This document shows, piece by piece, positions 8,888 through 16,586 of a DNA stretch of 64,000 bases. The translations under genes were made by a program, and so were the position numbers. This DNA is from Chitinophagaceae bacterium (lineage in GTDB: Bacteria; Bacteroidota; Bacteroidia; Chitinophagales; Chitinophagaceae). The number at the start of each line of letters is the position of its first letter. Within the stretch, counting starts at the first letter, position 1. The stretch lies in assembly GCA_024508725.1 (NCBI GenBank), contig JANINS010000001.1, forward strand, positions 427,710 to 491,709. The letters are read 5' to 3'. The notes beneath the pieces are model-generated. The model did no database searches. It was not told the DNA's origin and saw only the letters and a list, made by a program, of their open reading frames with translations.

Positions 8888-9891
8888 TGCTGAAAGACTA
8901 TTTCAATATAGAATTTGCTTACCCATGGGTGCTTGGTTTGTTACTACTTATTCCATTCATTATTTGGTGGTACTGGAACAATAATAGAAACGCTTCAGCA
9001 GCAATGCGGGTTACCACAACACATTTTCTGCAACACACCAAAAGCTGGAGAACCAACCTGAGGCATCTTCCATTTTTATTACGTTGTGCAGGATTGGTCT
9101 TCATTATAATAGCATTGGCAAGACCCCAGGAAAAATATACGGAAGATGAGATCAATGGTGAAGGAATTGATATAGTGCTTTGCTTCGACATCAGCGGTAG
9201 CATGACAGAAAAAGACATGTTACCCAACAGGCTTGAAGCATCGAAGCAGGTGGCTTTGGATTTTTTAAACAACCGTAAAGGCGACAGGGTTGGCGTTGTC
9301 ATCTTCAGCAAGCAAAGTTTTACGCTTTGCCCTGTTACTACAGATCACAACACTGTGAAAAGCCAGATCACCAATATTGAAAGTGGTTACCTGCAGGAGG
9401 ATGGAACATCTATCGGATCAGGATTGGCAACAAGTGTTGACAGGCTTCGCATCAGCCAATCAAAAAGTAAAGTGGTGATCTTACTTACTGATGGTGTTGA
9501 CCAGGGTGGAACCATTCCGCCAGACATTGCAAAAGAAATGGCGAAGCTGTACAATGTAAAAGTGTACACCATCGGTATCGGTTCTGAAGATGAGATAGAA
9601 GTTCCTGTTGAAACAGCTATGGGTACGGTAATGCAGAAAAAGAAACTTGAGTACAACGAAGGTTTACTGAAAACAATTGCTTCAGAAACTGGCGGACAGT
9701 ACTTTCATGCAACTACCAAAGAAAATTTGCAGGGTGTGTATGACAGCATTGATAAATTAGAAAAATCAAAAGTGGAGATCAAAACATATAATAAGTTCAC
9801 AGATAAATATCACCTGCCGTTAATGATCGGAATTTGCCTCATCGTTCTTGAATTAGTTTTACGATTAACTGTATTCAAGAAATTTCCCTGA
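8887..9891 (+). CDS. BatA-like von Willebrand factor A protein
   Basis: The 334-residue membrane protein has helices at about 13-30 and 62-78, then a vWA domain with a complete metal-adhesion site: DISGS at 101-105, a threonine loop (EDGTSIG) and LLTDGVDQGG. A C-terminal helix lies near 313-330. Such proteins form the envelope module served by MoxR and are linked to stress or oxygen tolerance in Bacteroides. The second vWA gene (batB) and TPR gene often found next are absent: a convergent gene begins at the very next base. Confidence 0.85.
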   Translation: MLKDYFNIEFAYPWVLGLLLLIPFIIWWYWNNNRNASAAMRVTTTHFLQHTKSWRTNLRHLPFLLRCAGLVFIIIALARPQEKYTEDEINGEGIDIVLCFDISGSMTEKDMLPNRLEASKQVALDFLNNRKGDRVGVVIFSKQSFTLCPVTTDHNTVKSQITNIESGYLQEDGTSIGSGLATSVDRLRISQSKSKVVILLTDGVDQGGTIPPDIAKEMAKLYNVKVYTIGIGSEDEIEVPVETAMGTVMQKKKLEYNEGLLKTIASETGGQYFHATTKENLQGVYDSIDKLEKSKVEIKTYNKFTDKYHLPLMIGICLIVLELVLRLTVFKKFP

Positions 9892-10605
9892 TCAATTTCC
9901 TCCTACACTCAACAACTCAATATCAAATATCAAAGTAGAACCCGGTGGAATATTAGAACCTGGAGGTGAGTAATTATTGTAAGCCAATTCAGCCGGAACA
10001 AACAATCTCCACCTGCTACCAACAGGCATTAACATTAAGGCTTCTGTCCAACCAGAGATTACACCACCCACTGTAAACTTGGTTGGCATACCACGTTCAA
10101 CTGAACTGTCGAACACAGTTCCATTGATCAATGTTCCTGTATAGTGAACAGTTACCGTATCAGTTTCTTTAGGCACAACTCCTGTTCCTTGCCTAATCAC
10201 CTGGTACTGCAATCCACTTGGTAGTGTTGTGATGGCGGGCTTTAACTTATTAGCATCAAGAAATGCGTTGCCTGCCTTTTTATTCTCAGCAGCCTGTTCA
10301 GCCATCAACATATTGATGTAATTATTCAATACATAATTTGCCTGGTCAGGTGTAAATGCAAGCTGCTGATTTTTCAGCACATCATTTACCGCTTTCATTA
10401 CAGCAGCAGCATTCAAATCTTTCACACCAAATTCTTTGTATTGTAAAACCACACTCATCCCAACTGCATAGCTAAATGAATCGAGTGCATTCTTCAACAC
10501 CGGTTGAGCAGGTTTCGCAGTTACTTTAGGTGGCGTTTTTGTTTGTTGAGCGTTAGCAGAAACTGCAACACCTATCATCAATGAAAATAACAATGCTCTT
10601 TTCAT
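9892..10605 (-). CDS. FKBP-type peptidyl-prolyl isomerase, exported
   Basis: I place the start at the ATG at 10605, which gives a typical signal peptide (MKRALLFSLMIGVAVSANAQ); the frame remains open 39 codons upstream without another convincing start. The mature protein has an N-terminal dimerisation-like helix region (ALDSFSYAVGMSV) and a C-terminal FKBP domain (DTVTVHYTGTLINGTVFDSS, GWTEALMLMPVGSRW, IPPGSTLIFDIELL), as in Mip/FkpA. It assists folding of periplasmic proteins. Its TGA directly abuts the stop of the convergent BatA gene. Confidence 0.92.
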   Translation of the reverse strand: MKRALLFSLMIGVAVSANAQQTKTPPKVTAKPAQPVLKNALDSFSYAVGMSVVLQYKEFGVKDLNAAAVMKAVNDVLKNQQLAFTPDQANYVLNNYINMLMAEQAAENKKAGNAFLDANKLKPAITTLPSGLQYQVIRQGTGVVPKETDTVTVHYTGTLINGTVFDSSVERGMPTKFTVGGVISGWTEALMLMPVGSRWRLFVPAELAYNNYSPPGSNIPPGSTLIFDIELLSVGGN

Positions 10606-10684
10606 GCTTTCAAAAATAGTGATTTGAATAAACGAAACTAGTGATGATATTATGAAGCCAGCTTTAACACTCCGATTAAACTTT

Positions 10685-10701
10685 CGTTGCGTCGCACTCT
10701 T
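10685..10701 (-). repeat. ACAAGTG-GCGACGC dispersed repeat
   Basis: Reverse copy (CGTTGCGTCGCACTCTT) of the short intergenic repeat upstream of the FKBP gene; this copy has AAGAGTG in place of AAGTGTG. Confidence 0.7.
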
Positions 10702-10742
10702 CAACTGCATTGCCAAGCTCAACTTTTAAATAGTTATTGTAA

Positions 10743-10799
10743 TTCTTCACGGTGAATTCGTTCAATTCGTGTAATTCGTCTATTTCGTGTTAACGAATT
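10743..10799. repeat. AATTCGTG-type repeats running into the 3' end of the M23 gene
   Basis: AATTCG, TTCAATTCGTG, TAATTCG and ATTTCGTG units continue into the last six codons of the M23 gene (FVNTK and stop at 10780), so the end of that coding region consists of repeat sequence. Confidence 0.65.
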
Positions 10800-11508
10800 G
10801 CATCATCTGTAATATGATGTCAGCATCAGGAGAATTAGCCAGGTATTTTTCTCTTTCACTGTATTTGCAAACACCAGGATAATCACCTTCTTTGCAACCC
10901 ATATCAAGAATGATCTGGAAGTGAAGGTGTGGTGGCCAGTGTCCATTCTCGGCTGGCAAACCAAACGAAGCGATCTGCTGTCCCCTATTCACATATTGAC
11001 CTTCTGTTGCTTTTTCAATATCTGCCAAAGCAAGATGACCGTACAATGTATAAAATGAAAATCCATCCAGTTGATGCGAAACGATCAGCGTTGCTCCATA
11101 GTCCCCATAATTATCATTGAACTTGAAGCTATGTATCATTCCACCGAAAGGTGCAAACACAGGAGTTCCTGCTTTGCCCCAGATATCTATTCCCAGGTGC
11201 AGTCTTCTTGGCTCTTCGTATACATCAGCAGAATCGAAAAGTTTGCTTCTGCTATACACTGTTCTCAATTCACCATAACCACCAATGCCGTAAGTGGCTC
11301 CGGCTTCTTCTAAAATATCTTCAACATATTCTGAAAAAGCATCTGTATCGTCGAATATATCAGTGGTTAATGTTGCATTAGTTGAAGTAAAATCCATCAG
11401 CACTAACTTATCTTTCCCGCCATTGAAAGGAACAACCGGTGCAAAAGATGATTGATTTTTCTTCAGCACATGAACAATGTCTTTCGGATCTATTAAAGGA
11501 TCTTTCAT
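10780..11508 (-). CDS. M23-family metallopeptidase (LytM), no signal peptide seen
   Basis: The 242-residue protein carries a full LytM zinc site: RLHLGID (H104, D108), LYGHL (H158) and PHLHF (H194, H196). This predicts endopeptidase action on peptidoglycan cross-links. Unusually, the N-terminus (MKDPLIDPKDIVHVLKKN) shows no signal peptide or membrane helix, so export is unexplained, or the substrate is not the wall. The start lies 10 nt from a REP palindrome, and the stop is inside short repeats; the gene may have lost its original ends to repeat insertion. Confidence 0.82.
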   Translation of the reverse strand: MKDPLIDPKDIVHVLKKNQSSFAPVVPFNGGKDKLVLMDFTSTNATLTTDIFDDTDAFSEYVEDILEEAGATYGIGGYGELRTVYSRSKLFDSADVYEEPRRLHLGIDIWGKAGTPVFAPFGGMIHSFKFNDNYGDYGATLIVSHQLDGFSFYTLYGHLALADIEKATEGQYVNRGQQIASFGLPAENGHWPPHLHFQIILDMGCKEGDYPGVCKYSEREKYLANSPDADIILQMMQFVNTK

Positions 11509-11518
11509 ATCGTTTTAC

Positions 11519-11549
11519 GAGTGGTTCACTCTACAGGAGTGAGCCACTC
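11519..11549 (+). repeat. REP-like palindrome, 3' flank of RAYT gene
   Basis: 31-nt palindrome with arms GAGTGGTTCACTC and GAGTGAGCCACTC. It lies 2 nt beyond the transposase stop codon and is in inverted orientation to the copy at 12228-12258. Confidence 0.85.
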
Positions 11550-11551
11550 TT

Positions 11552-12202
11552 TTAATCATCAAATTTATAATAGTATTCTGTCTGCATCAAGTGAGTTGAA
11601 ATAAAGCGTTGTTTATTCTCAAATAACTTGAAAACTTCCTCTCTTTTTATCAAAGTAGGTCTTTCGCTTATTAAGCTTGAATATGATGACCACGGATACT
11701 CATCCAATTTACTTATCACCTTATGCTTTACTGCATTAGCATGTATGTACACTACAAGCTGACTAAGATGTATCTCATCTTTCACAAGTATTCTTCTGAA
11801 GGGACTATCGAAAAGATGTCCTTTTGAACGATTCTGAAGATTGAATGATCTTGTATAAGAAACAAAAAAACTATTGAATTGCCGTTCGATCAGTGCATTA
11901 AGAGAAACTTCAGCAGCAATAAACTTTCGTTGAATGCCAGATAATTGCTCCGCTTTGAAAACATTCAATGCAGACCTTATCTCTTCTTCCGCTTTCACCT
12001 TAACGAGAAAATGACAATGATTATTCAACAAATTATAGCAATAGGTATCGAGATAGTCATTCAAGTAGAAGCGATATCTTTCCAGGAAATATTTTTTATT
12101 CCCATCAGAGATAAATAATTGCTGATTAGGCAACGCTTTGCATATTATATGATAGAAAGCGTTGGGCTCAAAAGCTGCCGAATATCTTGCAGGAATGGGC
12201 AT
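11552..12202 (-). CDS. REP-associated tyrosine transposase (RAYT, Y1/IS200-like)
   Basis: The 216-residue protein has the HUH motif NHCHFL (H62, H64) in the metal-binding strand and a downstream helix SYTRSFN with a candidate catalytic tyrosine (Y116). It continues with the family signature GHLFDSPFRRILVKDE...VVYIHANAVKH and YPWSSY. Y1 transposases cut and rejoin single-stranded DNA; RAYTs are thought to spread REP palindromes in trans. The open frame looks intact, with all key residues present. No associated tnpB-like gene is present. Confidence 0.88.
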   Translation of the reverse strand: MPIPARYSAAFEPNAFYHIICKALPNQQLFISDGNKKYFLERYRFYLNDYLDTYCYNLLNNHCHFLVKVKAEEEIRSALNVFKAEQLSGIQRKFIAAEVSLNALIERQFNSFFVSYTRSFNLQNRSKGHLFDSPFRRILVKDEIHLSQLVVYIHANAVKHKVISKLDEYPWSSYSSLISERPTLIKREEVFKLFENKQRFISTHLMQTEYYYKFDD

Positions 12203-12227
12203 TCATAAATTTACAGAAACTTACAAA

Positions 12228-12258
12228 GAGTGGCTCACTCGTTAAGAGTGAACCACTC
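12228..12258 (-). repeat. REP-like palindrome, 5' flank of RAYT gene
   Basis: 31-nt palindrome (GAGTGGCTCACTC and GAGTGAACCACTC arms); its reverse complement matches the copy at 11519-11549. The last two bases are part of the GNAT stop codon (12257-12259). Confidence 0.85.
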
Positions 12259-12757
12259 ACCGAAGTATTTCGAAGATCTTCACCGGTGTTGCATCAACAA
12301 TATCTTCTTTAATGAACTTCATTCCACACTTCTGTATCACTTTTAAAGAAGCAGTGTTGTGCACATGAGCTTTGGCTACGATCCTGTTTAGATCGAGATG
12401 TGCAAACCCGTAACTGATACAAGTACTTGCAGCTTCTGTAGCAAATCCATTTCCCCAGTAATGTTTTATAAAACGATAACCAAGATCTACCTCATCTCTG
12501 TCGGATAAATATTTAAGTCCGGCCCAGCCAATAAATTCATGCGTATATTTCAAATGCACAGCCCATCTTCCCAGCTTCAATTCGTATTGCGGTAGAATGA
12601 TATTCTTTAAAATCCCAGGAGCATTTTCTTTTGTTGTTGGTGGCTCATGAACATACTTTGTTACTTCAGGATCGCTGTTGAGTTGATAAAGCAAGTCTGC
12701 ATCATCTACAGTGAATTGTCGAAAAAGCAATCGTTCTGACTGAAAAAGCGAGTTCAT
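12257..12757 (-). CDS. GNAT-family N-acetyltransferase (RimJ/RimL type)
   Basis: The 166-residue protein shows the RimJ/RimL layout: SERLLFRQFTVDDADLLYQLN at the N-terminus, the FIGWAGLK strand, YWGNGFATEAAST (the acetyl-CoA pyrophosphate loop, residues about 97-109) and HNTASLKVIQKCGM. It would transfer acetyl from acetyl-CoA to an amino group; the substrate is unknown. It begins 3 nt after the leuS stop, so it is probably cotranscribed with leuS. Its stop codon is shared with the neighbouring REP palindrome. Confidence 0.88.
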   Translation of the reverse strand: MNSLFQSERLLFRQFTVDDADLLYQLNSDPEVTKYVHEPPTTKENAPGILKNIILPQYELKLGRWAVHLKYTHEFIGWAGLKYLSDRDEVDLGYRFIKHYWGNGFATEAASTCISYGFAHLDLNRIVAKAHVHNTASLKVIQKCGMKFIKEDIVDATPVKIFEILR

Positions 12758-12760
12758 AGA

Positions 12761-15700
12761 TTATACTACAACGTTCACCATTTTTCCTTTTACAAAAATG
12801 AATTTCTTCAGCGGCTTACCTTCTATCCATTTCTGTATAACCTCATTTGCCAAAACCGTCTTCTCTATTTCTGACTGTTCAGCATCCAAAGGCATTACGA
12901 TGGTTGTTCTTAATTTACCATTGATCGAAACAGGATATTCTTTGGTTGATTCAACAACATATTTCTCTTCAAACTTCGGATAAGTTGCATCTAAAACAGA
13001 ACCTGTATTACCCAAAGCACTCCAAAGTTCTTCTGCAATATGGGGAGCGTACGGAGTAAGTAATACAACCACATTCTCCAACACTTCTTTCTTGTGGCAC
13101 TTCAGATCACCCAATTCATTCACACAAACCATGAATGCTGCCACAGCAGTATTAAAAGAGAAACGTTCTGTATCTTCTTCGATCTTTTTGATGGTCTTGT
13201 GTAAGATTTTCAGTTCTTCGGCAGTTGCTTTTTCTACGTTCCATACTTTTCCTTTTTGCTCATCGAAGAACAAACGCCAAAGTTTTCTAAGGAAACGATG
13301 TACACCTTCAATTCCTTTGGTATCCCAGGGCTTGCTTTGCTCAACCGGACCAAGGAACATTTCGTACATACGGAAAGTGTCTGCTCCGTATTTGTTTACA
13401 AGATCATCTGGGTTAACCGTGTTAAATTTAGACTTGGACATCTTTTCAACTTCGGAAGTACAGATGTATTTGCTTTCTGACCGTGTATCGTAAATGCTGC
13501 CGTCTTCTAAGATAAACTCAGCGTGCTCGTAAGCATTTCTCCACTTCTTAAATTCGATGATGTCTAACTCGTATCCATCTACCAAATTGACGTCTACGTG
13601 TAAAGTTGAAAAGTTTATATTATAAACTCCTATATCTGATCTGTCCGGATAAATGGCTTTTATTCTGGAGTCAAGTAACGCTCTTAATTCATCAGCCAAG
13701 GGCTTTATGTTATTTTCAACCGCTTCATAATATTTCCTAGATACAAAAATTGTTGGAAGTTTTTTACCCTCATAATTTTCCGATGAGATTATAGACCACA
13801 TGATTCTATGAACGAATCTCGAACTGCCCTGAATCATTCCCTGGTTCACCAATCTTTTATAAGGCTCGTCATAACCAATCAATCCCAGATCATACAAACA
13901 CTTCGTCCACATCCTGCTGTACAATAAATGTCCAACAGCATGTTCGGTTCCACCAATGTAAAGATCAACCTGGTTCCAGTAATCAGAAGCTTTCCTGTCG
14001 CAGAAAGTTTCATCGTTATGCGGATCCATGTATCGTAAGAAATACCAACTGCTTCCTGCATAACCAGGCATTGTGTTGGTCTCGAGTTCTCTTGCTACCC
14101 ATTCTGGAATATTCGCTAACGGACCTTCACCTTCAGGACCCGGAGAATAAGAATCAACCTTTGGTAATTCCAATGGCAACTCAGATTCATCTAAAGGTTT
14201 TGCAATTCCATTCTTCCATTGAATTGGAAACGGTTCACCCCAATAACGTTGGCGTGAGAATGCAGCATCCCTCATTTTATAATTCACTTTCCTTTCTCCA
14301 ATTCCTAATTCCTCCAACTTACCAATTACTACCTCGATAGCATCTCTCATCACCATTCCATCTAAGAAATCGCTGTTACTGAGCTTTGCATCTTTGGTTG
14401 GATTGGCTTCTTCTCCATTGTATGCATCACCAATAATGTTGGTGATCGGAATATTAAAATGCTTTGCAAACTTGTGATCTCTTTCATCACCACAAGGCAC
14501 AGCCATTATGGCTCCTGTTCCATAACCTGCCAACACATATTCAGAGATCCATATAGGAATTTGTTTTCCATTGAATGGATTGATGGCATAAGAACCAGTA
14601 AACACACCGCTTATCTTTTTCTCAGCCATTCTCTCTCTTTCGCTGCGACTTTTTACATAGGTAATGTAATCTTCTACTGCCTGCTTTTGTTCAACAGTTG
14701 TTATTTGCTCAGTCAATTCATGCTCAGGAGCAATCACCATGAAGTCAACACCGAAGATGGTATCGGGGCGAGTTGTGTAAACTCTTAGATTGACCTCACC
14801 CTCCAACTCCCTCTCCAAAGGAGAGGGAGAGGAAGAAGCTTCTTTCAGCTTCAGTTCAGATTTTATTCGTTCGATCACTAATGAGCTGTTGTGCAGTACC
14901 TCATCATTCCTGAATCGTAGCATTGTATATTGATGCTCATTCAACCATTGTTCACGAGCAACATCAAATTTCTTTTGTTCACCTGCATCGTGATATTCAC
15001 CATCAACTTCTATGATCAATCTTTTTTCTAAACAAACAAAATCAGGGATGTATCCTGCAATAGGATGCTGTCTCCTGAATTTATAATTTTCAATTTTTCT
15101 ATTTCTTAATTCCTGCCAAATAATATTTTCAGCTTCAGTAGAATTTTTTCGATTCTCTTTTGCAAAGGCTGATAAATGTTTCCACTGGTCGGGAGTATTG
15201 GTTATATAGCCTGGAATTGCTCCTGCAGTTCCCCTCTCCTTTGGAGAGGGGCTAGGGGTGAGGTCAGTTTTAACTTCAAAATCAATCTCAGCACCACTAC
15301 TCTTTCCAATCCAGTTGCTTTGCATTTCCTTCATCGCATCGCTGAAATCAACAGTATTCAGTCCGTCTAATAAACGATCTGCATATTCTGTGATCCGCAA
15401 ATACCATTGGCGAAGTTTTTTCTTCACCACAGGATGTCCACCTCTTTCACTTACACCATTCACCACTTCGTCGTTTGCTAATACAGTACCTAAGGCCTCA
15501 CACCAGTTCACTTCACCATAGCCACAATAAGCCAGGCGATATTCCATCAGAATATCCTGCTTTGTTTTTTCATCGAAAGAATTCCACTGCTCAGCAGAAA
15601 ACTTTCCATGCAACACTTCAAATCTTTCGTTCCGAAGCTCAAATCTTGAATCGGGAACCGGGTGGTTTATATTTCCTTCCTTCTCAAATGCCGCAACAAG

Positions 15701-16177
15701 ATGTTCAATTGATTCTGCTTTATTAGTGTTTCGGTTAAAAAAACTTTTGAATAACTGCAGGAATATCCATTGTGTCCACTTGTAATAACGAGGCTCGGAA
15801 GTATTTACTTCACGATCCCAGTCGTAACAAAAACCAATATTGTCGAGCTGCTTTTTAAAGTTGGCAATATTCGCTGCTGTTGAAACGGCCGGATGAATAC
15901 CATGTTCAATCGCATATTGTTCAGCCGGCAAACCAAAAGCATCGAAGCCCATCGGATGTAAAACATTGTAGCCCTTCAGTCGTTTAAAACGGGCATAAAT
16001 GTCTGAAGCAATATATCCTAACGGGTGACCTACGTGCAAACCTGCACCACTGGGATAAGGAAACATATCCAACACATAAAACTTAGGTTTTGAAGAATCG
16101 TTCGAAACCTTGTACGCATTTGTTTCTTTCCAATGCTGTTGCCATTTCTTTTCAATATCCCTGAAGTTGTATTCCAT
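12761..16177 (-). CDS. leuS: Leucyl-tRNA synthetase with in-frame DUF559 nuclease insertion
   Basis: Class I leucyl-tRNA synthetase with the HIGH-type motif HVGH (residues 48-51) and KMSKS at about residue 913; the C-terminal tRNA-binding part is complete. At 1138 residues it is roughly 200 longer than usual for Bacteroidota. Most of the excess is a 158-residue insertion (305-462) in the CP1 editing domain, just before the conserved TTRPDT motif of the editing site. This insertion encodes an apparently intact DUF559 nuclease domain. A further long segment before KMSKS (encoded around 13500-13810) also looks expanded. One uninterrupted frame spans everything; whether both activities work is inference. 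Confidence 0.95.
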   Translation of the reverse strand: MEYNFRDIEKKWQQHWKETNAYKVSNDSSKPKFYVLDMFPYPSGAGLHVGHPLGYIASDIYARFKRLKGYNVLHPMGFDAFGLPAEQYAIEHGIHPAVSTAANIANFKKQLDNIGFCYDWDREVNTSEPRYYKWTQWIFLQLFKSFFNRNTNKAESIEHLVAAFEKEGNINHPVPDSRFELRNERFEVLHGKFSAEQWNSFDEKTKQDILMEYRLAYCGYGEVNWCEALGTVLANDEVVNGVSERGGHPVVKKKLRQWYLRITEYADRLLDGLNTVDFSDAMKEMQSNWIGKSSGAEIDFEVKTDLTPSPSPKERGTAGAIPGYITNTPDQWKHLSAFAKENRKNSTEAENIIWQELRNRKIENYKFRRQHPIAGYIPDFVCLEKRLIIEVDGEYHDAGEQKKFDVAREQWLNEHQYTMLRFRNDEVLHNSSLVIERIKSELKLKEASSSPSPLERELEGEVNLRVYTTRPDTIFGVDFMVIAPEHELTEQITTVEQKQAVEDYITYVKSRSERERMAEKKISGVFTGSYAINPFNGKQIPIWISEYVLAGYGTGAIMAVPCGDERDHKFAKHFNIPITNIIGDAYNGEEANPTKDAKLSNSDFLDGMVMRDAIEVVIGKLEELGIGERKVNYKMRDAAFSRQRYWGEPFPIQWKNGIAKPLDESELPLELPKVDSYSPGPEGEGPLANIPEWVARELETNTMPGYAGSSWYFLRYMDPHNDETFCDRKASDYWNQVDLYIGGTEHAVGHLLYSRMWTKCLYDLGLIGYDEPYKRLVNQGMIQGSSRFVHRIMWSIISSENYEGKKLPTIFVSRKYYEAVENNIKPLADELRALLDSRIKAIYPDRSDIGVYNINFSTLHVDVNLVDGYELDIIEFKKWRNAYEHAEFILEDGSIYDTRSESKYICTSEVEKMSKSKFNTVNPDDLVNKYGADTFRMYEMFLGPVEQSKPWDTKGIEGVHRFLRKLWRLFFDEQKGKVWNVEKATAEELKILHKTIKKIEEDTERFSFNTAVAAFMVCVNELGDLKCHKKEVLENVVVLLTPYAPHIAEELWSALGNTGSVLDATYPKFEEKYVVESTKEYPVSINGKLRTTIVMPLDAEQSEIEKTVLANEVIQKWIEGKPLKKFIFVKGKMVNVVV
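14807..14829. repeat. Palindrome at the C-terminal end of the leuS insertion
   Basis: CTCCCTCTCC-AAA-GGAGAGGGAG, 10-bp perfect arms with a 3-nt loop. It is read within the protein as part of SSPSPLERELEG. Confidence 0.85.
15231..15251. repeat. Palindrome at the N-terminal end of the leuS insertion
   Basis: CCCCTCTCC-TTT-GGAGAGGGG, 9-bp perfect arms with a 3-nt loop, followed by CTAGGGGTGAGGTC. It is read within the protein as SPSPKERG. Confidence 0.85.
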
Positions 16178-16246
16178 TCTATTGCTGATATCTTATTTAT
16201 GATTTCTGATCTTTGGAGACCAGCTTGTGATCGTTTACTCATCGTT

Positions 16247-16267
16247 CCTTGCGTCGCACTCTTGTAC
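16247..16267 (-). repeat. ACAAGTG-GCGACGC dispersed repeat
   Basis: Reverse copy (CCTTGCGTCGCACTCTTGTA) of the short intergenic repeat, with the AAGAGTG variant. Confidence 0.75.
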
Positions 16268-16380
16268 AAAACATCGTTTCTCGACTCTCGTTTCTCGTTA
16301 GAGTAATTTTAAATTAGTATCATCAAAACGAGAAACGTAATAACGAGTAACCAGAAACGAGAAACATTGCTGGTCAATGT

Positions 16381-16411
16381 TCAGAACGTACAAGTGAGTG
16401 ACACAACGGAA
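16381..16411 (+). repeat. ACAAGTG-GTGACAC dispersed repeat
   Basis: Forward copy of the GTGACAC subtype (GTACAAGTGAGTGACACAAC), preceded by TCAGAAC as at 36363-36404 and 4584-4620. Confidence 0.75.
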
Positions 16412-16519
16412 GATGAATTATGCACTGTTGCCGGCTAAATAAATCTCTCCTAACAAAATTTTAACCCTGCCCGGAAGCAGTAAGCATAATTACCGTTGGT
16501 AAACAATCGTTAGAGTGCT

Positions 16520-16560
16520 GCAAATGTAACGTTTAGGGCGGTAAAGCCCTACATTTGCAA
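16520..16560 (+). promoter_or_regulatory. Hairpin containing a TACATTTG -7-like element before ftsX
   Basis: Outer arms TGCAAATGT/ACATTTGCA (9 bp) and inner arms AGGGC/GCCCT form a two-part imperfect palindrome. Its right side contains TACATTTG (16551-16558), which matches the Bacteroidota -7 consensus TAnnTTTG, 28 nt before the ftsX ATG. No good -33 TTG is seen at 17-23 nt, so the promoter call is tentative. Confidence 0.4.
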
Positions 16561-16586
16561 CAAGCGAAAACCATTAAATCTACGGC

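Larger units (their letters stand above)
11519..12258. mobile_element. REP-RAYT unit (transposase gene between inverted REP palindromes)
   Basis: The unit is a single Y1/HUH transposase gene enclosed by two REP palindromes in inverted orientation. It lies between an M23 gene and a GNAT gene, and its outer palindrome supplies two bases of the GNAT stop codon. This is the arrangement of REP-associated tyrosine transposases described in gammaproteobacteria. Confidence 0.75.
14792..15265 (-). mobile_element. In-frame palindrome-ended element encoding a DUF559 endonuclease domain, inside leuS
   Basis: The 474-bp segment (158 codons, frame kept) begins GACCTCACC at one end and ends with the inverted GGTGAGGTC-type sequence at the other. 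Just inside each end is a strong palindrome around CTCTCC/GGAGAG: 15231-15251 with 9-bp arms and 14807-14829 with 10-bp arms. The encoded domain has the PD-(D/E)XK-like DUF559 pattern: E348, IPDF (D379), LIIEVDG (E390, D392), then LRFRNDEV. The palindrome at the start is read as LTPSPSPKERG. No Hint (intein) domain or intron structure is visible. Confidence 0.8.
16178..16586. other. Divergent leuS-ftsX intergenic region, repeat-rich
   Basis: The 409-nt gap holds no gene. It contains a dispersed repeat copy at 16247-16267, several GAGAAACGA / TCTCGTTTCTCG units at 16273-16298 and 16326-16365, a second dispersed repeat copy at 16381-16411 in the other orientation, and a hairpin with a promoter-like element at 16520-16560. 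Promoters for both flanking genes must lie here. Confidence 0.7.

Noticed and set aside
8919..9656. Minus-strand frames opposite batA
   Set aside because: No start context, no domains, and the plus-strand vWA protein is clearly the real gene.
9892..10722. Longer start for the FKBP gene at 10722
   Set aside because: The extra N-terminus runs through a dispersed repeat and would bury the signal peptide that begins at 10605.
14792..15265. Intein or group I/II intron in leuS
   Set aside because: No Hint-domain motifs (N-terminal Cys/Ser block, terminal HN) are visible, the frame stays open throughout, and no intron-like core or boundaries are recognisable. An in-frame element with a DUF559 domain explains the segment better.
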